Shown: positions 43,796 to 52,825, counted from the stretch's first letter. The stretch is DNA of 57,393 nucleotides from Dysgonomonas sp. PH5-45 (GCF_029893235.1 NZ_JARXWE010000018.1:1-57393); one strand, 5' to 3'. The notes: a model not told the origin generated them from the sequence alone. Made by a program: numbers and translations.

Positions 43796-45470
43796 CTTTA
43801 AATTTTTAGCTGTTTTATTGATTGCGGTATTCTTTAGCAACAATCTTTCGGCTCAAATTAGTAAAGGAGGAACGCCTCCCAGTTTTAATTATCCTAATCT
43901 ATTACGTTCAACAATCAAGACTTACAGAGCGACTTTGAACTTTGATGTTGAGCAGTTAAGAAAAGAAGATCAAGTAACAGACCGTAACGGAAACCTGAAG
44001 CGTATAGCCGTTAATGTTCCTGTTGATGTGGACATAGCTCGTACCGGTGAATGGACAGTGCTTCCCGATGGAAAAGAGATATGGCAACAAAAAATACAAG
44101 CCCCCAATGCTGAGGGTTTGATTGTTGTTTATGAAGATTTTTATATTCCCAAAGGCGGCGAATTGTTTTTGTACACAGCCGATAAATCGCAAGTGATAGG
44201 TGCTTATACACACGAAACACATCCTCAAGGTGGAGCATTCTCTACACAAAACCTGTATCAGGATGAAATTATTCTGGAATACGTAAAATCGTCAACTACC
44301 GACGAAGCTCCCAGAATTAAGGTACAAGAAGTAGGTTACATATACGGCAAAGCCGGGCTTGACGATTTGGAACCGGGTTACTCAGCCCATTGCCAGATAG
44401 ACGTAAACTGTTCGGACGGCGATAATTGGAAAGATCAGTCGAGAGGTGTTGTGCATATACAAATGGCTTTTGGAAAAGACTGGTACATATGTAGCGGTTC
44501 GTTGGTGAATAATGCGAAAGAAGATAAAACTCCATATATTTTAAGTGCATGGCATTGTTTTATTGATGGTTACAAGACTGCCGACTATGCAACAACGCAA
44601 TACTATTTCTTTTACGAGTATAAAAAATGCGGACGTTTTACATTAGATGACGTAAAGGTGATTGTGGGTGCCGAGCCTAAGGTTATATTACCTATGAAAA
44701 AAGGTTCGGATGGAGCTTTGGTTCAGCTTTTAGAAGAAATTCCTGAAGATTGGAATGTTTATTACAATGGTTGGGATGCTACCGACACAGATGTTCAAAG
44801 TGGTGTAGTTATACATCATCCCAGTGGTGATGCAAAGAAAATATCAACATTTACATCTCCTTTGACTACTTTTGGTTATTTGGACTTTGGCGCGGGTCAG
44901 GTTTCTGCAAGCGATAGCCATTGGAAAGTTTTCTATTCTAAAACCGGAAACGGAAAAGGTTGTACTGAAGGCGGTTCGTCGGGTTCTCCAATATTTGACC
45001 AAAACGGACGTATCGTTGGAACACTATCGGGTGGACTTTCTGCTTGCGACTCTTCTGTTCAATATCAGCAAGGTCCTAATTCACCCGATTATTTCGGTAA
45101 AATGAGTTTCCATTGGGATCAATATTCCTCAAGCACATTGCATATGAGTACTTATCTCGATCCGGATAATACAGGCGTTAAATTGCTGAATGGCCTTGAC
45201 CCGAAATCATCAATCGGAGAGGCTGTTATAGAAGACCGCGCATCGGTTACTATCTTCCCTAATCCGGTATCGGACATGATGAATATTTATGCTGCGGATA
45301 TAATAAAATCTGTAAAAGTATATGATATAGCAGGACGCTTGGTTATTTCGGTCGAGGTGGGCGATTCTTCTACGACGGGTATTGCCACATCATCCTTAGC
45401 TAAAGGAGTGTACTCCGTATTGATTGAAACGGCTAAAGGCTCGGAAGTGAAAAAAATAATTAGGCAATAA
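43782..45470 (+). CDS. Secreted trypsin-fold serine endopeptidase with type IX sorting domain (PepK/lysyl endopeptidase-like)
   Basis: A 562-residue exported protease. A signal peptide ends at about residue 24 (NLSAQ). An N-terminal beta-rich prodomain follows (TGEWTVLPDGKEIWQQKI, FYIPKGGELFLYT). The trypsin-like domain has His258 (LSAWHCF), Asp310 (KKGSDGALVQL) and Ser400 (EGGSSGSP). The final 80 residues (TIFPNPVSDMMNIYA, VKVYDIAGRLV, SLAKGVYSVLI) form a type A C-terminal sorting domain, so it should cross the outer membrane through SprA. The fold and ILSAWHC/GGSSGSP motifs match Lys-C-type proteases and P. gingivalis PepK; Lys specificity is inferred. Begins 14 bp inside aroK. Confidence 0.9.
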   Translation: MKKIDFKFLAVLLIAVFFSNNLSAQISKGGTPPSFNYPNLLRSTIKTYRATLNFDVEQLRKEDQVTDRNGNLKRIAVNVPVDVDIARTGEWTVLPDGKEIWQQKIQAPNAEGLIVVYEDFYIPKGGELFLYTADKSQVIGAYTHETHPQGGAFSTQNLYQDEIILEYVKSSTTDEAPRIKVQEVGYIYGKAGLDDLEPGYSAHCQIDVNCSDGDNWKDQSRGVVHIQMAFGKDWYICSGSLVNNAKEDKTPYILSAWHCFIDGYKTADYATTQYYFFYEYKKCGRFTLDDVKVIVGAEPKVILPMKKGSDGALVQLLEEIPEDWNVYYNGWDATDTDVQSGVVIHHPSGDAKKISTFTSPLTTFGYLDFGAGQVSASDSHWKVFYSKTGNGKGCTEGGSSGSPIFDQNGRIVGTLSGGLSACDSSVQYQQGPNSPDYFGKMSFHWDQYSSSTLHMSTYLDPDNTGVKLLNGLDPKSSIGEAVIEDRASVTIFPNPVSDMMNIYAADIIKSVKVYDIAGRLVISVEVGDSSTTGIATSSLAKGVYSVLIETAKGSEVKKIIRQ

Positions 45471-45487
45471 AAAAAGTAGCAAAAAAA

Positions 45488-47188
45488 ATGAAAAGGAATA
45501 AATTGTTTCTTAGTTTGTGCGTTTTGTTCTCTGCTTTGAGTTGGGTGTCGGTTTCGGCACAAATCAGTGAAGGTGGAACGCCTCCCAGTTTTAATTTCGA
45601 GAATACATTGAAGTTTGCTCAACAACCATACGTTGTGAACTTTACGGGAGATATTCAGAAACTGAAACTTGAAGATGAAATTTTAGTTCAGAATGGTGGC
45701 CCTCAAAGAACAGGGATGCCAATATCGGTGGATATTAATATAAATAAGACAGGAAAATGGACTACGCTTTCTGATGGACAGGAAATCTGGCAACAAACAT
45801 TGAAATCGCCAGGTGCAACCGCATTATTTATTGTCTATGACGATTTGTATATTCCTGAAGGAGGAAAATTGTATTTATATACAGCCGATAGAAAACAGGT
45901 TATCGGAGCTTTCACTCATAAAAACACTCCTAATGGAGGCCGCGTATTTTCTACTGAGCCTTTGTTTCAGGACGAAGTTGTTTTCGAGTATGTGAAGTCT
46001 AAGGTTTCGGACGAAGCTCCTCGCTTATCTGTATCAAGGGTTGCTTATATGTACAATGTTGTTAGCCCTTATGCAACAGCAGATGAAGTAGATTTATCTT
46101 GTATGGTTAACGTAAACTGTCCGGAAGGAGACAATTGGCAAAAACAAAAAAGAGGAGTTCTTCAGTTGACTTATATGAATAAAGGTGGCGAATCGTTTAT
46201 TTGTTCAGGTTCGTTGATTAATAACTTAAAACAAGATGGTACTCCTTACGTATTGTCGGCCGACCACTGTTTCTCTAATTTGCAGACTCATGAGGTGCTA
46301 ACCGATTTCTCAACTATGGTTGCAAGGTTCAATTACGAGTACAGAGATTGTGGAAGCAATATTCCTGGCCGTGCATCTTCTTTAACAGGTGCATCGCCGC
46401 TTGTCCAGATTCCAATAAAAGGTAACTCAGATGGCTTCCTGTTTGTGATGGACGACGATGTTCCTGCCAGCTATAAGGCATATTATAATGGATGGAATGT
46501 TACATCACAGCCACCGCAAAGTGGAGTGGTTATTCATCACCCAGCGGGTTATGATAAAAAAATATCAACATTTCTTCGTCCGGCTGCTAATGCAGGAGTT
46601 TCGCAGATGGTTGATAATGTTGAAACCGGAGAGAATTCTCATTGGGCCCTTAAGTATTCAGAAACAGAGTCGGGGTTCAGTGCTATTTCCGGCGGTTCTT
46701 CGGGTTCTCCTCTCTTTAATCAGGATGGACTTATTGTTGGTACACTTACAGGAGGATATTCGTCTTGCGCATATCCGAGAGGAAAAGATATATACGGAAA
46801 ATTGTGGTATCACTGGGATCAGTATGGAACAGAACCTGCAGGTCATATAAAATCGTATCTTGACCCGGACAATACAGGTGCAACGGCATTGTTGGGCTAT
46901 GACCCTGCAACAGATGAACCAGGTAACCCACTATCTATTGGGGATGTAGAGAACGCAAACAACAAAGCATTGCTTTTCCCTTCTCCATTTACCGATAATC
47001 TGAATATAAACGCAGGCGACATCTTGCGTACCGTAAAAGTTTTTGACCTGTCGGGACGTACTGTATACGAAGCCAATAACCTTTCTTCGTCAACACTGAC
47101 TATCCCTGCTTCTGCTTGGACAAAGGGTTCGTATATCATTGTTTTGGAAACAGAAAAAGGAAAAGAAACTCATAAGGTTATTAAATAA
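45488..47188 (+). CDS. Secreted trypsin-fold serine endopeptidase with type IX sorting domain, paralogue
   Basis: A 566-residue sister of the preceding protease, 17 bp downstream. Signal peptide to about residue 24 (VSVSAQ), then the same QISEGGTPPSFN start and prodomain. The triad is His260 (LSADHCF), Asp315 (KGNSDGFLFVM) and Ser405 (SGGSSGSP). The sorting domain is LLFPSPFTDNLNINAGD, VKVFDLSGRTVY and AWTKGSYIIVLE. The His loop differs between the pair (SADHC here, SAWHC in the first), so the two may cut different sites. A tandem duplication. radA starts 10 bp after its stop. Confidence 0.9.
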   Translation: MKRNKLFLSLCVLFSALSWVSVSAQISEGGTPPSFNFENTLKFAQQPYVVNFTGDIQKLKLEDEILVQNGGPQRTGMPISVDININKTGKWTTLSDGQEIWQQTLKSPGATALFIVYDDLYIPEGGKLYLYTADRKQVIGAFTHKNTPNGGRVFSTEPLFQDEVVFEYVKSKVSDEAPRLSVSRVAYMYNVVSPYATADEVDLSCMVNVNCPEGDNWQKQKRGVLQLTYMNKGGESFICSGSLINNLKQDGTPYVLSADHCFSNLQTHEVLTDFSTMVARFNYEYRDCGSNIPGRASSLTGASPLVQIPIKGNSDGFLFVMDDDVPASYKAYYNGWNVTSQPPQSGVVIHHPAGYDKKISTFLRPAANAGVSQMVDNVETGENSHWALKYSETESGFSAISGGSSGSPLFNQDGLIVGTLTGGYSSCAYPRGKDIYGKLWYHWDQYGTEPAGHIKSYLDPDNTGATALLGYDPATDEPGNPLSIGDVENANNKALLFPSPFTDNLNINAGDILRTVKVFDLSGRTVYEANNLSSSTLTIPASAWTKGSYIIVLETEKGKETHKVIK

Positions 47189-47198
47189 ACCGAAACGA

Positions 47199-48563
47199 AT
47201 GGCAAAAAGCAAGTCTGTATTTATTTGCAGCAATTGCGGAAACGAATCGCCTAAATGGTTGGGCAAATGTCCTGTTTGTGGCGAATGGAATACATACGTA
47301 GAGGAAGTAGTTGTAAAAACTACTTCCTCTCGAAGTATTAATAGAGGCATTGAGCAGTCGAAACCAAAACCTTTGCTACTGGCCGAGGTAGAAACCGGAG
47401 AGGAATCGCGCATCAACCTGCGGGACGAAGAACTGAACCGTGTGTTGGGCGGAGGGCTTGTGCCCGGCTCTTTGGTTTTGGTGGGTGGCGAACCCGGTAT
47501 TGGCAAGTCGACACTCATTCTGCAAACCGTGCTTAATTTGCCCGGAGTGAAGGTTCTGTATGTGTCGGGCGAAGAAAGTGCGAAGCAGCTTAAACTCCGA
47601 GCCGACCGCATTGCTTCAGAAAATCAGGACTGTTATATAGTATGCGAAACTAATCTGGAACAGATTTTCGGGCATTTGCAAAATATTAAACCCGATTTGG
47701 TGGTAATAGATTCTATCCAGACGGTATATACCGAAGTGGTGGAATCGTCGCCGGGCAGTGTGTCGCAAGTCAGGGAATGCTCGGCAGCTATACTGAAATT
47801 TGCTAAGGAAACGGCAACTCCCACTATCCTGATAGGGCACATAAATAAGGAAGGAAGCATCGCAGGGCCCAAAGTGCTGGAGCATATCGTAGATACGGTT
47901 CTTCAGTTTGAGGGCGACCAGCATTATATGTACCGGATATTGCGGAGCATCAAAAACCGTTTTGGCAGTACGGCCGAACTTGGGATATACGAAATGCGGC
48001 AGAATGGGCTTCGGCAGGTTAGTAATCCTTCGGAGTTGCTTCTTACCCAAAACCACGAAGGTTTGAGTGGTGTTTCCATATCCGCGGCCATAGAAGGTGT
48101 GCGCCCGTTCCTTATTGAAACGCAGGCTTTGGTGAGTACGGCTGCTTACGGAACGCCTCAACGGTCGGCTACCGGGTTCGATATCCGACGGATGAATATG
48201 CTTTTGGCGGTCTTGGAAAAAAGAGCCGGCTTCAAACTGGTTCAGAAAGATGTATTTCTGAATATTGCAGGCGGCTTGAAGGTTAACGACCCGGCAATAG
48301 ATTTGGCTGTGATAAGCGCGGTTCTGTCGTCGAGTTTGGATATAGCCATAGAACGCCATGTCTGCATGGCGGGCGAGGTAGGGCTTTCTGGCGAAATACG
48401 TCCTGTGAACCGTATAGAGCAACGCATATTGGAGGCCGAAAAGCTTGGCTTTTCAAAGATTCTGATACCCGATAACAACCTGAAGGGATTTACTTCCGAT
48501 GTGAATATCGAGATACTGGCCGTAAGGAAAGTGGAAGAAGCTTTCAGGCAACTGTTTGGTTGA
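47199..48563 (+). CDS. radA: DNA repair protein RadA
   Basis: A RecA-like helicase that helps branch migration of recombination intermediates. The N-terminal zinc finger is Cys10/Cys13/Cys24/Cys27. The P-loop GEPGIGKST is at 97-105, the RadA-specific KNRFGSTAELGIYEM is present, and the Lon-like C-terminal domain has LNIAGGLKVNDPAIDLA and GEVGLSGEIRPV. An in-frame extension to 47139 would overlap the protease gene; ATG 47199 directly precedes the zinc finger and gives a normal 454 residues. A perfect 12-bp inverted repeat lies in the linker region at 47301-47329. Confidence 0.96.
   Translation: MAKSKSVFICSNCGNESPKWLGKCPVCGEWNTYVEEVVVKTTSSRSINRGIEQSKPKPLLLAEVETGEESRINLRDEELNRVLGGGLVPGSLVLVGGEPGIGKSTLILQTVLNLPGVKVLYVSGEESAKQLKLRADRIASENQDCYIVCETNLEQIFGHLQNIKPDLVVIDSIQTVYTEVVESSPGSVSQVRECSAAILKFAKETATPTILIGHINKEGSIAGPKVLEHIVDTVLQFEGDQHYMYRILRSIKNRFGSTAELGIYEMRQNGLRQVSNPSELLLTQNHEGLSGVSISAAIEGVRPFLIETQALVSTAAYGTPQRSATGFDIRRMNMLLAVLEKRAGFKLVQKDVFLNIAGGLKVNDPAIDLAVISAVLSSSLDIAIERHVCMAGEVGLSGEIRPVNRIEQRILEAEKLGFSKILIPDNNLKGFTSDVNIEILAVRKVEEAFRQLFG
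47301..47329. repeat. Perfect 12-bp inverted repeat inside radA
   Basis: GAGGAAGTAGTT at 47301-47312 and its reverse complement at 47318-47329 enclose a 5-base loop. It falls in the poorly conserved linker between the zinc finger and the ATPase domain. There is no T run, so it is not a simple terminator. Confidence 0.85.
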
Positions 48564-48611
48564 AATTGTGTAGTTTCTGCTTTTAACGGTTTTTCTGTTA
48601 GAATTATTTTG

Positions 48612-48619
48612 TACTTTTG
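48612..48619 (+). promoter_or_regulatory. Candidate -7 element for tRNA-Arg
   Basis: TACTTTTG matches TAnnTTTG, 28 bp upstream of the tRNA 5' end. The -33 site is a T run without a clear G. Confidence 0.5.
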
Positions 48620-48647
48620 TGCTCCGGATAATCAGAGCGAATATCTT

Positions 48648-48719
48648 GGCCCTGTAGTTTAATGGATAAAATGGAGGATTCCGGTTCCTTTGATATGGGT
48701 TCGATTCCCGTCAGGGTCA
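48648..48719 (+). tRNA. tRNA-Arg, anticodon CCG
   Basis: A full cloverleaf folds by hand: 7-bp acceptor stem (GGCCCTG with CAGGGTC, one G-T pair), 4-bp D stem, 5-bp anticodon stem with loop TTCCGGT giving CCG, and a T arm with loop TTCGATT. CCA is not encoded. It would read the Arg codon CGG. It lies between radA and a bidirectional terminator. Confidence 0.95.
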
Positions 48720-48736
48720 CTAAGGCGAATGTATGT

Positions 48737-48771
48737 AAAATCTCGTAACTGTCAGTAAGTTACGGGATTTT
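48737..48771. terminator. Bidirectional terminator between tRNA-Arg and priA
   Basis: A 14-bp stem with one T-G pair and a 7-base loop, flanked by A on the left and T on the right (TTTTGTTTTTT). It can end tRNA-Arg transcription and, on the other strand, priA. Confidence 0.88.
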
Positions 48772-48779
48772 GTTTTTTG

Positions 48780-51242
48780 CTACATAGGGTCTACATCGTA
48801 GTGTATGAGCACGTTTTTGTATTCTGCGTTTTTTTGCAATGCCGCACGGTAATATTCTATCGTGTCGCGCACAAACTTAGGTGAGGTTGTGGCTTCTGTT
48901 TTTATCAGTATTTTGCGTATATGTAATGCCTGTACCCGCGATACGGGCGGTTTGGTGGGTCCCAATACATTGTCGGGCGGAAAAGATTGTCGCAGGGCGG
49001 ATGCAAATTGTTCCGAGAGGTGTTGCAACACAAGCTCGTCTCTCCCCCGTAGTACTATATAGATAAGCTTCAAAAAAGGTGGATAGCGGAACAGGCGGCG
49101 TTCTTCGGTTTGAGTGTTGTAAAACGATAAGTAATCGTTCCTGCAAACGTCCGCAATAACAGGGTGTTCGGGGTGAGAAGTTTGCAAAACTACCACTCCT
49201 TGTTTTTCTTTTCGTCCGGCTCGTCCGCTTACTTGTGTTATCATCTGGAAGGCACGTTCGTGCGCCCTAAAGTCGGGATAGTTGAGCATGGCGTCTGCAT
49301 TCAGTATTCCCACTACACGCACGTTGCTGAAGTCTAACCCTTTGGCAACCATCTGTGTGCCAACGAGTATATCGGCTTTGTGTTCCGAAAAATCGGAGAT
49401 AATGCGTTCGTATCCGTGTTTGCTACGGGTTGTATCTAAATCCATCCGCAAAACGGTTGATTGGGGAATAAGCCGTTCAACCTCTTCTTCGATGCGTTCT
49501 GTTCCGTATCCGGCCACTTCGAGGGTTGGAGTTTGGCATTCGGGACATTCTGCGGGGATGGAGTACGTTGCTCCGCAATAGTGGCAAATGAGCAGATTCT
49601 GGCCTTTATGATAAGTGAGGCTCACATCGCAATGGTTGCATTTGGGCGACCACGAACAGGTTTTGCATTCCAGCAAGGGCGAAAATCCACGTCTGTTCTG
49701 AAAAAGTATTACCTGTTCCCGATTGGTTAAAGCCAGTTCTATGTGCTTCACCAGATTGGGCGAAAGGATAGACTTCATCTGTTTCTTCCGCCTCAGTTCC
49801 TTGGTGTTGACTACCTCTATGCGGGGCAGTTCAATATCTTTGTGCCGTTTGTGGAGTCTTACCAATCCGTATTTTCCATTCAGGGCATTATAATAACTCT
49901 CTATGGAAGGGGTTGCCGAACCCAACAGGGTTTTTGCTTTGTGGATATATGCCAGATAAATAGCTGCATCGCGGGCATTGTAGCGGGGAGTGGGTTCTTG
50001 CTGTTTGTAGGAGGCTTCGTGCTCTTCGTCCACAATAACGAGGCTTAGGCGGGTGAAAGGTAAGAATATTGACGAGCGTGCGCCCAGAACAACCTGCGGA
50101 GCATTGCCATCGTCAGCCAGAAGTTTTTGCCATACTTCGCCACGCTCGTTGTCGGTAAATTTGGAATGATAGACTGCCAGTTTGTTGCCAAACACGTCCC
50201 TCAGCCGTTGGGTTATCTGCGTGGTGAGTGCTATTTCGGGCAGAAGGTACAACACTTGTTCGCCTCGTCCGATGGCTTCTTTTATCAGCCTTATATATAT
50301 TTCCGTTTTACCGCTTGAGGTAACGCCGTGCAGCAGAACGGTATCCTGCCTGTTGAAACAATTAATGATTTCGTTGTATGCCTTTTGCTGATGAGGGTTC
50401 AGACTATTGACCGAATTTAAGCTGAGATTTCCATAATCAAACCGGCTGATTTCGGACGGGAAAGCCCGCAATATCCCGCGCTGAATCAGACCATCTAATA
50501 CCGATACCGATGCGTTTGCTTTTTGCAGCAACTCTTTCTTGGGAACAGCAAAATGATCGGGATTTGCCGATGCGTCCCGCAGAGTAAGGAAATCGCCCAA
50601 AAGGCTCTGTTGTTTTTTTGCACGATGTAGGTGTGAGAGAGCCTCGGATAGTTCCTCGTCCGTAAAATGTTTTGCCAAAGAGACAGCAGTTTGCGTTTTA
50701 GGCGAGTAATCGGCATGTATGTCCTCGCTGAGGAAAACGGCGTTTTTTTCGGCTAAGGCTTTCACTACTGGCATAATGTTGCGGATGCCTGTCTGTTTTT
50801 CGAGTTCCTGTATTTTTACAGGTTTCTTGTCGGTAAGGGCAAAAAAAATCTTTTCTTCGGGCTGTGTAAGATTCTGCCCGGCCTGATAATCGCCATTGCG
50901 GAAAACAAAAGTCTGGCTTTCGAGCTTCAAGGCTGAAGGCAAAGCTGCTTTATATACATCGCCCACCGCACACATATAATATCCGGCCAGCCATTGCCAG
51001 AATTGCAATTGAGCAGGGAGTACAATAGGCTTGGAATCGAGCAGGGTTTCTATTTCTTTCAGATTGCCGTCGCCATCGGCCTTGTTGTGCAATTTGCTGA
51101 CGATTGCCGTATAGTATTTTCGCTTACCGAACTGCACTATTACCCTGCATCCCACTGCTATATTGCCCTGCATGCTGGCAGGAACGATATACGTGAAAGT
51201 TGTTTGCAAAGGAAAAGGTACAATTACATCAGCGTAAAGCAT
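48780..51242 (-). CDS. priA: Primosomal protein N' (PriA helicase)
   Basis: Superfamily 2 helicase that restarts stalled replication forks by loading the replicative helicase. The N-terminal DNA-binding part starts MLYADVIVPFPLQTTFTY. The helicase P-loop is GVTSSGKTEIYI, the Walker B is VIVDEEHEASYKQ, then NARDAAIYLA and LGSATPSIES. A Cys-rich zinc region (CKTCSWSPKCNHCD, CHYCGA, CPEC) is followed by VGTQMVAKGLDFSNV and the QVSGRAGR motif VI. At 820 residues it is somewhat longer than E. coli PriA (732), normal for Bacteroidota as I recall. TACCTTTA about 30 bp upstream may be its -7 element. Confidence 0.96.
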   Translation of the reverse strand: MLYADVIVPFPLQTTFTYIVPASMQGNIAVGCRVIVQFGKRKYYTAIVSKLHNKADGDGNLKEIETLLDSKPIVLPAQLQFWQWLAGYYMCAVGDVYKAALPSALKLESQTFVFRNGDYQAGQNLTQPEEKIFFALTDKKPVKIQELEKQTGIRNIMPVVKALAEKNAVFLSEDIHADYSPKTQTAVSLAKHFTDEELSEALSHLHRAKKQQSLLGDFLTLRDASANPDHFAVPKKELLQKANASVSVLDGLIQRGILRAFPSEISRFDYGNLSLNSVNSLNPHQQKAYNEIINCFNRQDTVLLHGVTSSGKTEIYIRLIKEAIGRGEQVLYLLPEIALTTQITQRLRDVFGNKLAVYHSKFTDNERGEVWQKLLADDGNAPQVVLGARSSIFLPFTRLSLVIVDEEHEASYKQQEPTPRYNARDAAIYLAYIHKAKTLLGSATPSIESYYNALNGKYGLVRLHKRHKDIELPRIEVVNTKELRRKKQMKSILSPNLVKHIELALTNREQVILFQNRRGFSPLLECKTCSWSPKCNHCDVSLTYHKGQNLLICHYCGATYSIPAECPECQTPTLEVAGYGTERIEEEVERLIPQSTVLRMDLDTTRSKHGYERIISDFSEHKADILVGTQMVAKGLDFSNVRVVGILNADAMLNYPDFRAHERAFQMITQVSGRAGRKEKQGVVVLQTSHPEHPVIADVCRNDYLSFYNTQTEERRLFRYPPFLKLIYIVLRGRDELVLQHLSEQFASALRQSFPPDNVLGPTKPPVSRVQALHIRKILIKTEATTSPKFVRDTIEYYRAALQKNAEYKNVLIHYDVDPM

Positions 51243-51291
51243 TGTTGTATATGATATGGATTTGTTTGAGGTAAAGGTACAAAAACAGAAC

Positions 51292-51330
51292 GAAAAAACA
51301 GGTGCTTCTCCTAAAATGGAGAGGCACCTG
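51292..51330 (-). terminator. Terminator after the OmpA-family gene
   Basis: CAGGTGC plus TCTCC (from 51299) pairs with GGAGA plus GCACCTG (to 51330) in a 13-bp stem with one T-G pair. On the minus strand it is followed by six T (51293-51298). It lies 30 bp past the OmpA-family stop and just upstream of priA. Confidence 0.9.
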
Positions 51331-51359
51331 TTTTCCCGGTTTACTTATCTGTTATTTGA

Positions 51360-52490
51360 TTATTTAGCAGGCACAGCTGTGAAGATAACAACACGGTTCC
51401 AAGCATCGTTTTGGAAAGGTTGTTCTCTGTCGCCGCTGGCTTGTTTTGTAATACGTTTTGGATTGATACCGTATTTTTCTACCAAAATCTTAGCCACAGC
51501 TTCAGCACGACGTTCTGACAATGCTTGGTTGATAGCTGCTGTTCCGGTTGCTTTGTCGGCATAACCAGTAACGATAATGTTCATATCAGGATTTTCTTGG
51601 AAATATTTTGCAGCATTGAAAATATTGATTTCCTGATTATCTTGCAAGTCTGATTTACCAAGTTTGAACACAACAACGGCATTCATTTCGGTTTCTTCTA
51701 TCGTTTTCTTAACTTCTTCAGTTACAACAGTTGGTTTTTTGGCCAAAGCAGATTGAAGGTCAGATATCTGTCTGTCTTTGTCGTTCAATGAAGATCTCTG
51801 AGCATTGATCTGTCTGTTCAACTCGTCTATCTGGCTTGGGTCTGCATAGCTAACCATGTCGAAACCGCTCTTTCCTAACTTGAAGGTGATACCTGCCAAT
51901 AGGTTTACAGTAGCATCGTTTTTAGCACCGTAGTGTCTTCCATTGAATCCGTCGTACATAAGGTTACCGATGGCCTCAAGGTTCACGTTGATGCGGTTGT
52001 TGACACGGAAATCGGCTTGAAGTCCGGCTCTTGGCACAACGCTATTGGTAACGCCAATCACTCCGTCTTTCTTGAATCCGTGAACGTACCCGATACCACC
52101 AATGGCAATAAGGTTAAACACGCGGTCTTCTTTGTATGGCAAGAAAATGTTAGTAAGGTTAACCAACGCGTCGGCATTCGCCTGTATGTAGTTAAACTTG
52201 TACTTCGAATCGGTAGCGTTTACATAGTTACGCGATTGCCATCCGTTGGCCTGCAAACGGGCTCCGAACTGAGGGGCAAAATACTTACCTACCGATATGG
52301 CAGCGTGAGGACTGATCAAATCGCCAAAAGAGGCTTTTTTAAAGTCTTCGCTGATGGTTAGCGAACCACCACCTTGTAGTTGTACAAACCAATTGTCCCA
52401 AAATGAACTGGGTTTCATTACTTGTTCTTGTGCAGAAACACTTGTTAATGCCAAGGCAGCTGCTAAAGCTGAAATTAAAATCTTTTTCAT
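51360..52490 (-). CDS. OmpA-family outer membrane protein with peptidoglycan-binding domain
   Basis: A 376-residue outer membrane protein. The signal peptide ends near residue 20 (KKILISALAAALALTSVSAQ). Residues about 25-215 form an 8-strand barrel-like part (FVQLQGGGSLTISEDF, VGKYFAPQFGARLQANGW, VNLLAGITFKLG). A short coiled coil follows (DELNRQINAQRSSLNDKDRQ). Residues about 265-376 are an OmpA C-terminal domain (NIIVTGYADKATGTAAINQALSERRAEAV), which binds peptidoglycan. It has a full promoter, a leader of about 117 nt and a strong terminator, consistent with an abundant single-gene product. Confidence 0.93.
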   Translation of the reverse strand: MKKILISALAAALALTSVSAQEQVMKPSSFWDNWFVQLQGGGSLTISEDFKKASFGDLISPHAAISVGKYFAPQFGARLQANGWQSRNYVNATDSKYKFNYIQANADALVNLTNIFLPYKEDRVFNLIAIGGIGYVHGFKKDGVIGVTNSVVPRAGLQADFRVNNRINVNLEAIGNLMYDGFNGRHYGAKNDATVNLLAGITFKLGKSGFDMVSYADPSQIDELNRQINAQRSSLNDKDRQISDLQSALAKKPTVVTEEVKKTIEETEMNAVVVFKLGKSDLQDNQEINIFNAAKYFQENPDMNIIVTGYADKATGTAAINQALSERRAEAVAKILVEKYGINPKRITKQASGDREQPFQNDAWNRVVIFTAVPAK

Positions 52491-52613
52491 ACTATTTTCA
52501 AAATTTTGTTGAACTCTTTTTTTAACAGAAGAGCATTAGTAGTTCTGTTGAAATAAAAACAACCGTTGATGGATAAAAGTTTTAAGAATGTGTTATTTTT
52601 TTATTTATAACAA

Positions 52614-52643
52614 CAAAAATATAATTTTTTTACGAAAAAGCAA
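52614..52643 (-). promoter_or_regulatory. Promoter of the OmpA-family gene
   Basis: On the minus strand TTG (52641-52643) is followed after exactly 19 nt by TATTTTTG (52614-52621), a complete consensus match. The start point near 52607 leaves a leader of about 117 nt. Confidence 0.75.
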
Positions 52644-52717
52644 TTATTAATCGGCCTTTATGGGGTTTCTTTATCTTAATTTATAATACTTACGCTTCTT
52701 ATTTTACTTTTGTTAAA

Positions 52718-52816
52718 TAAAAATGAGGCGTGCATTAGGGTAAAATTTGGAGGGGCAAATGTTTAGGTGTTTTACGGTAGAAGCTTCCGGAAGCAAAAAC
52801 ACACCATCCTTTTTTT
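52718..52816 (+). ncRNA. Candidate orphan small RNA
   Basis: TACTTTTG at 52705-52712 fits a -7 box. About 50 nt further on a stem of GTGTTTT with AAAACAC encloses the 12-base palindrome GCTTCCGGAAGC (52783-52794), and a run of seven T follows at 52810-52816, as in an intrinsic terminator. No plus-strand gene lies upstream that this could terminate, and it faces the tRNA-His terminator tail to tail. A 6-codon frame (from the ATG at 52723) is inside. No known RNA family is recognised and no -33 box is clear. Confidence 0.4.
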
Positions 52817-52825
52817 GTTTTCTTT

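Noticed and set aside
47616-48422. Open minus-strand frame of 268 codons over radA
   Set aside because: Antisense to an intact RadA domain; no homology-like motif.
51272-51279. TACCTTTA on the minus strand ahead of priA, similar to one ahead of the exosortase gene
   Set aside because: One base off the -7 consensus and no -33 partner; too weak to list as promoters, though the repetition is noted.
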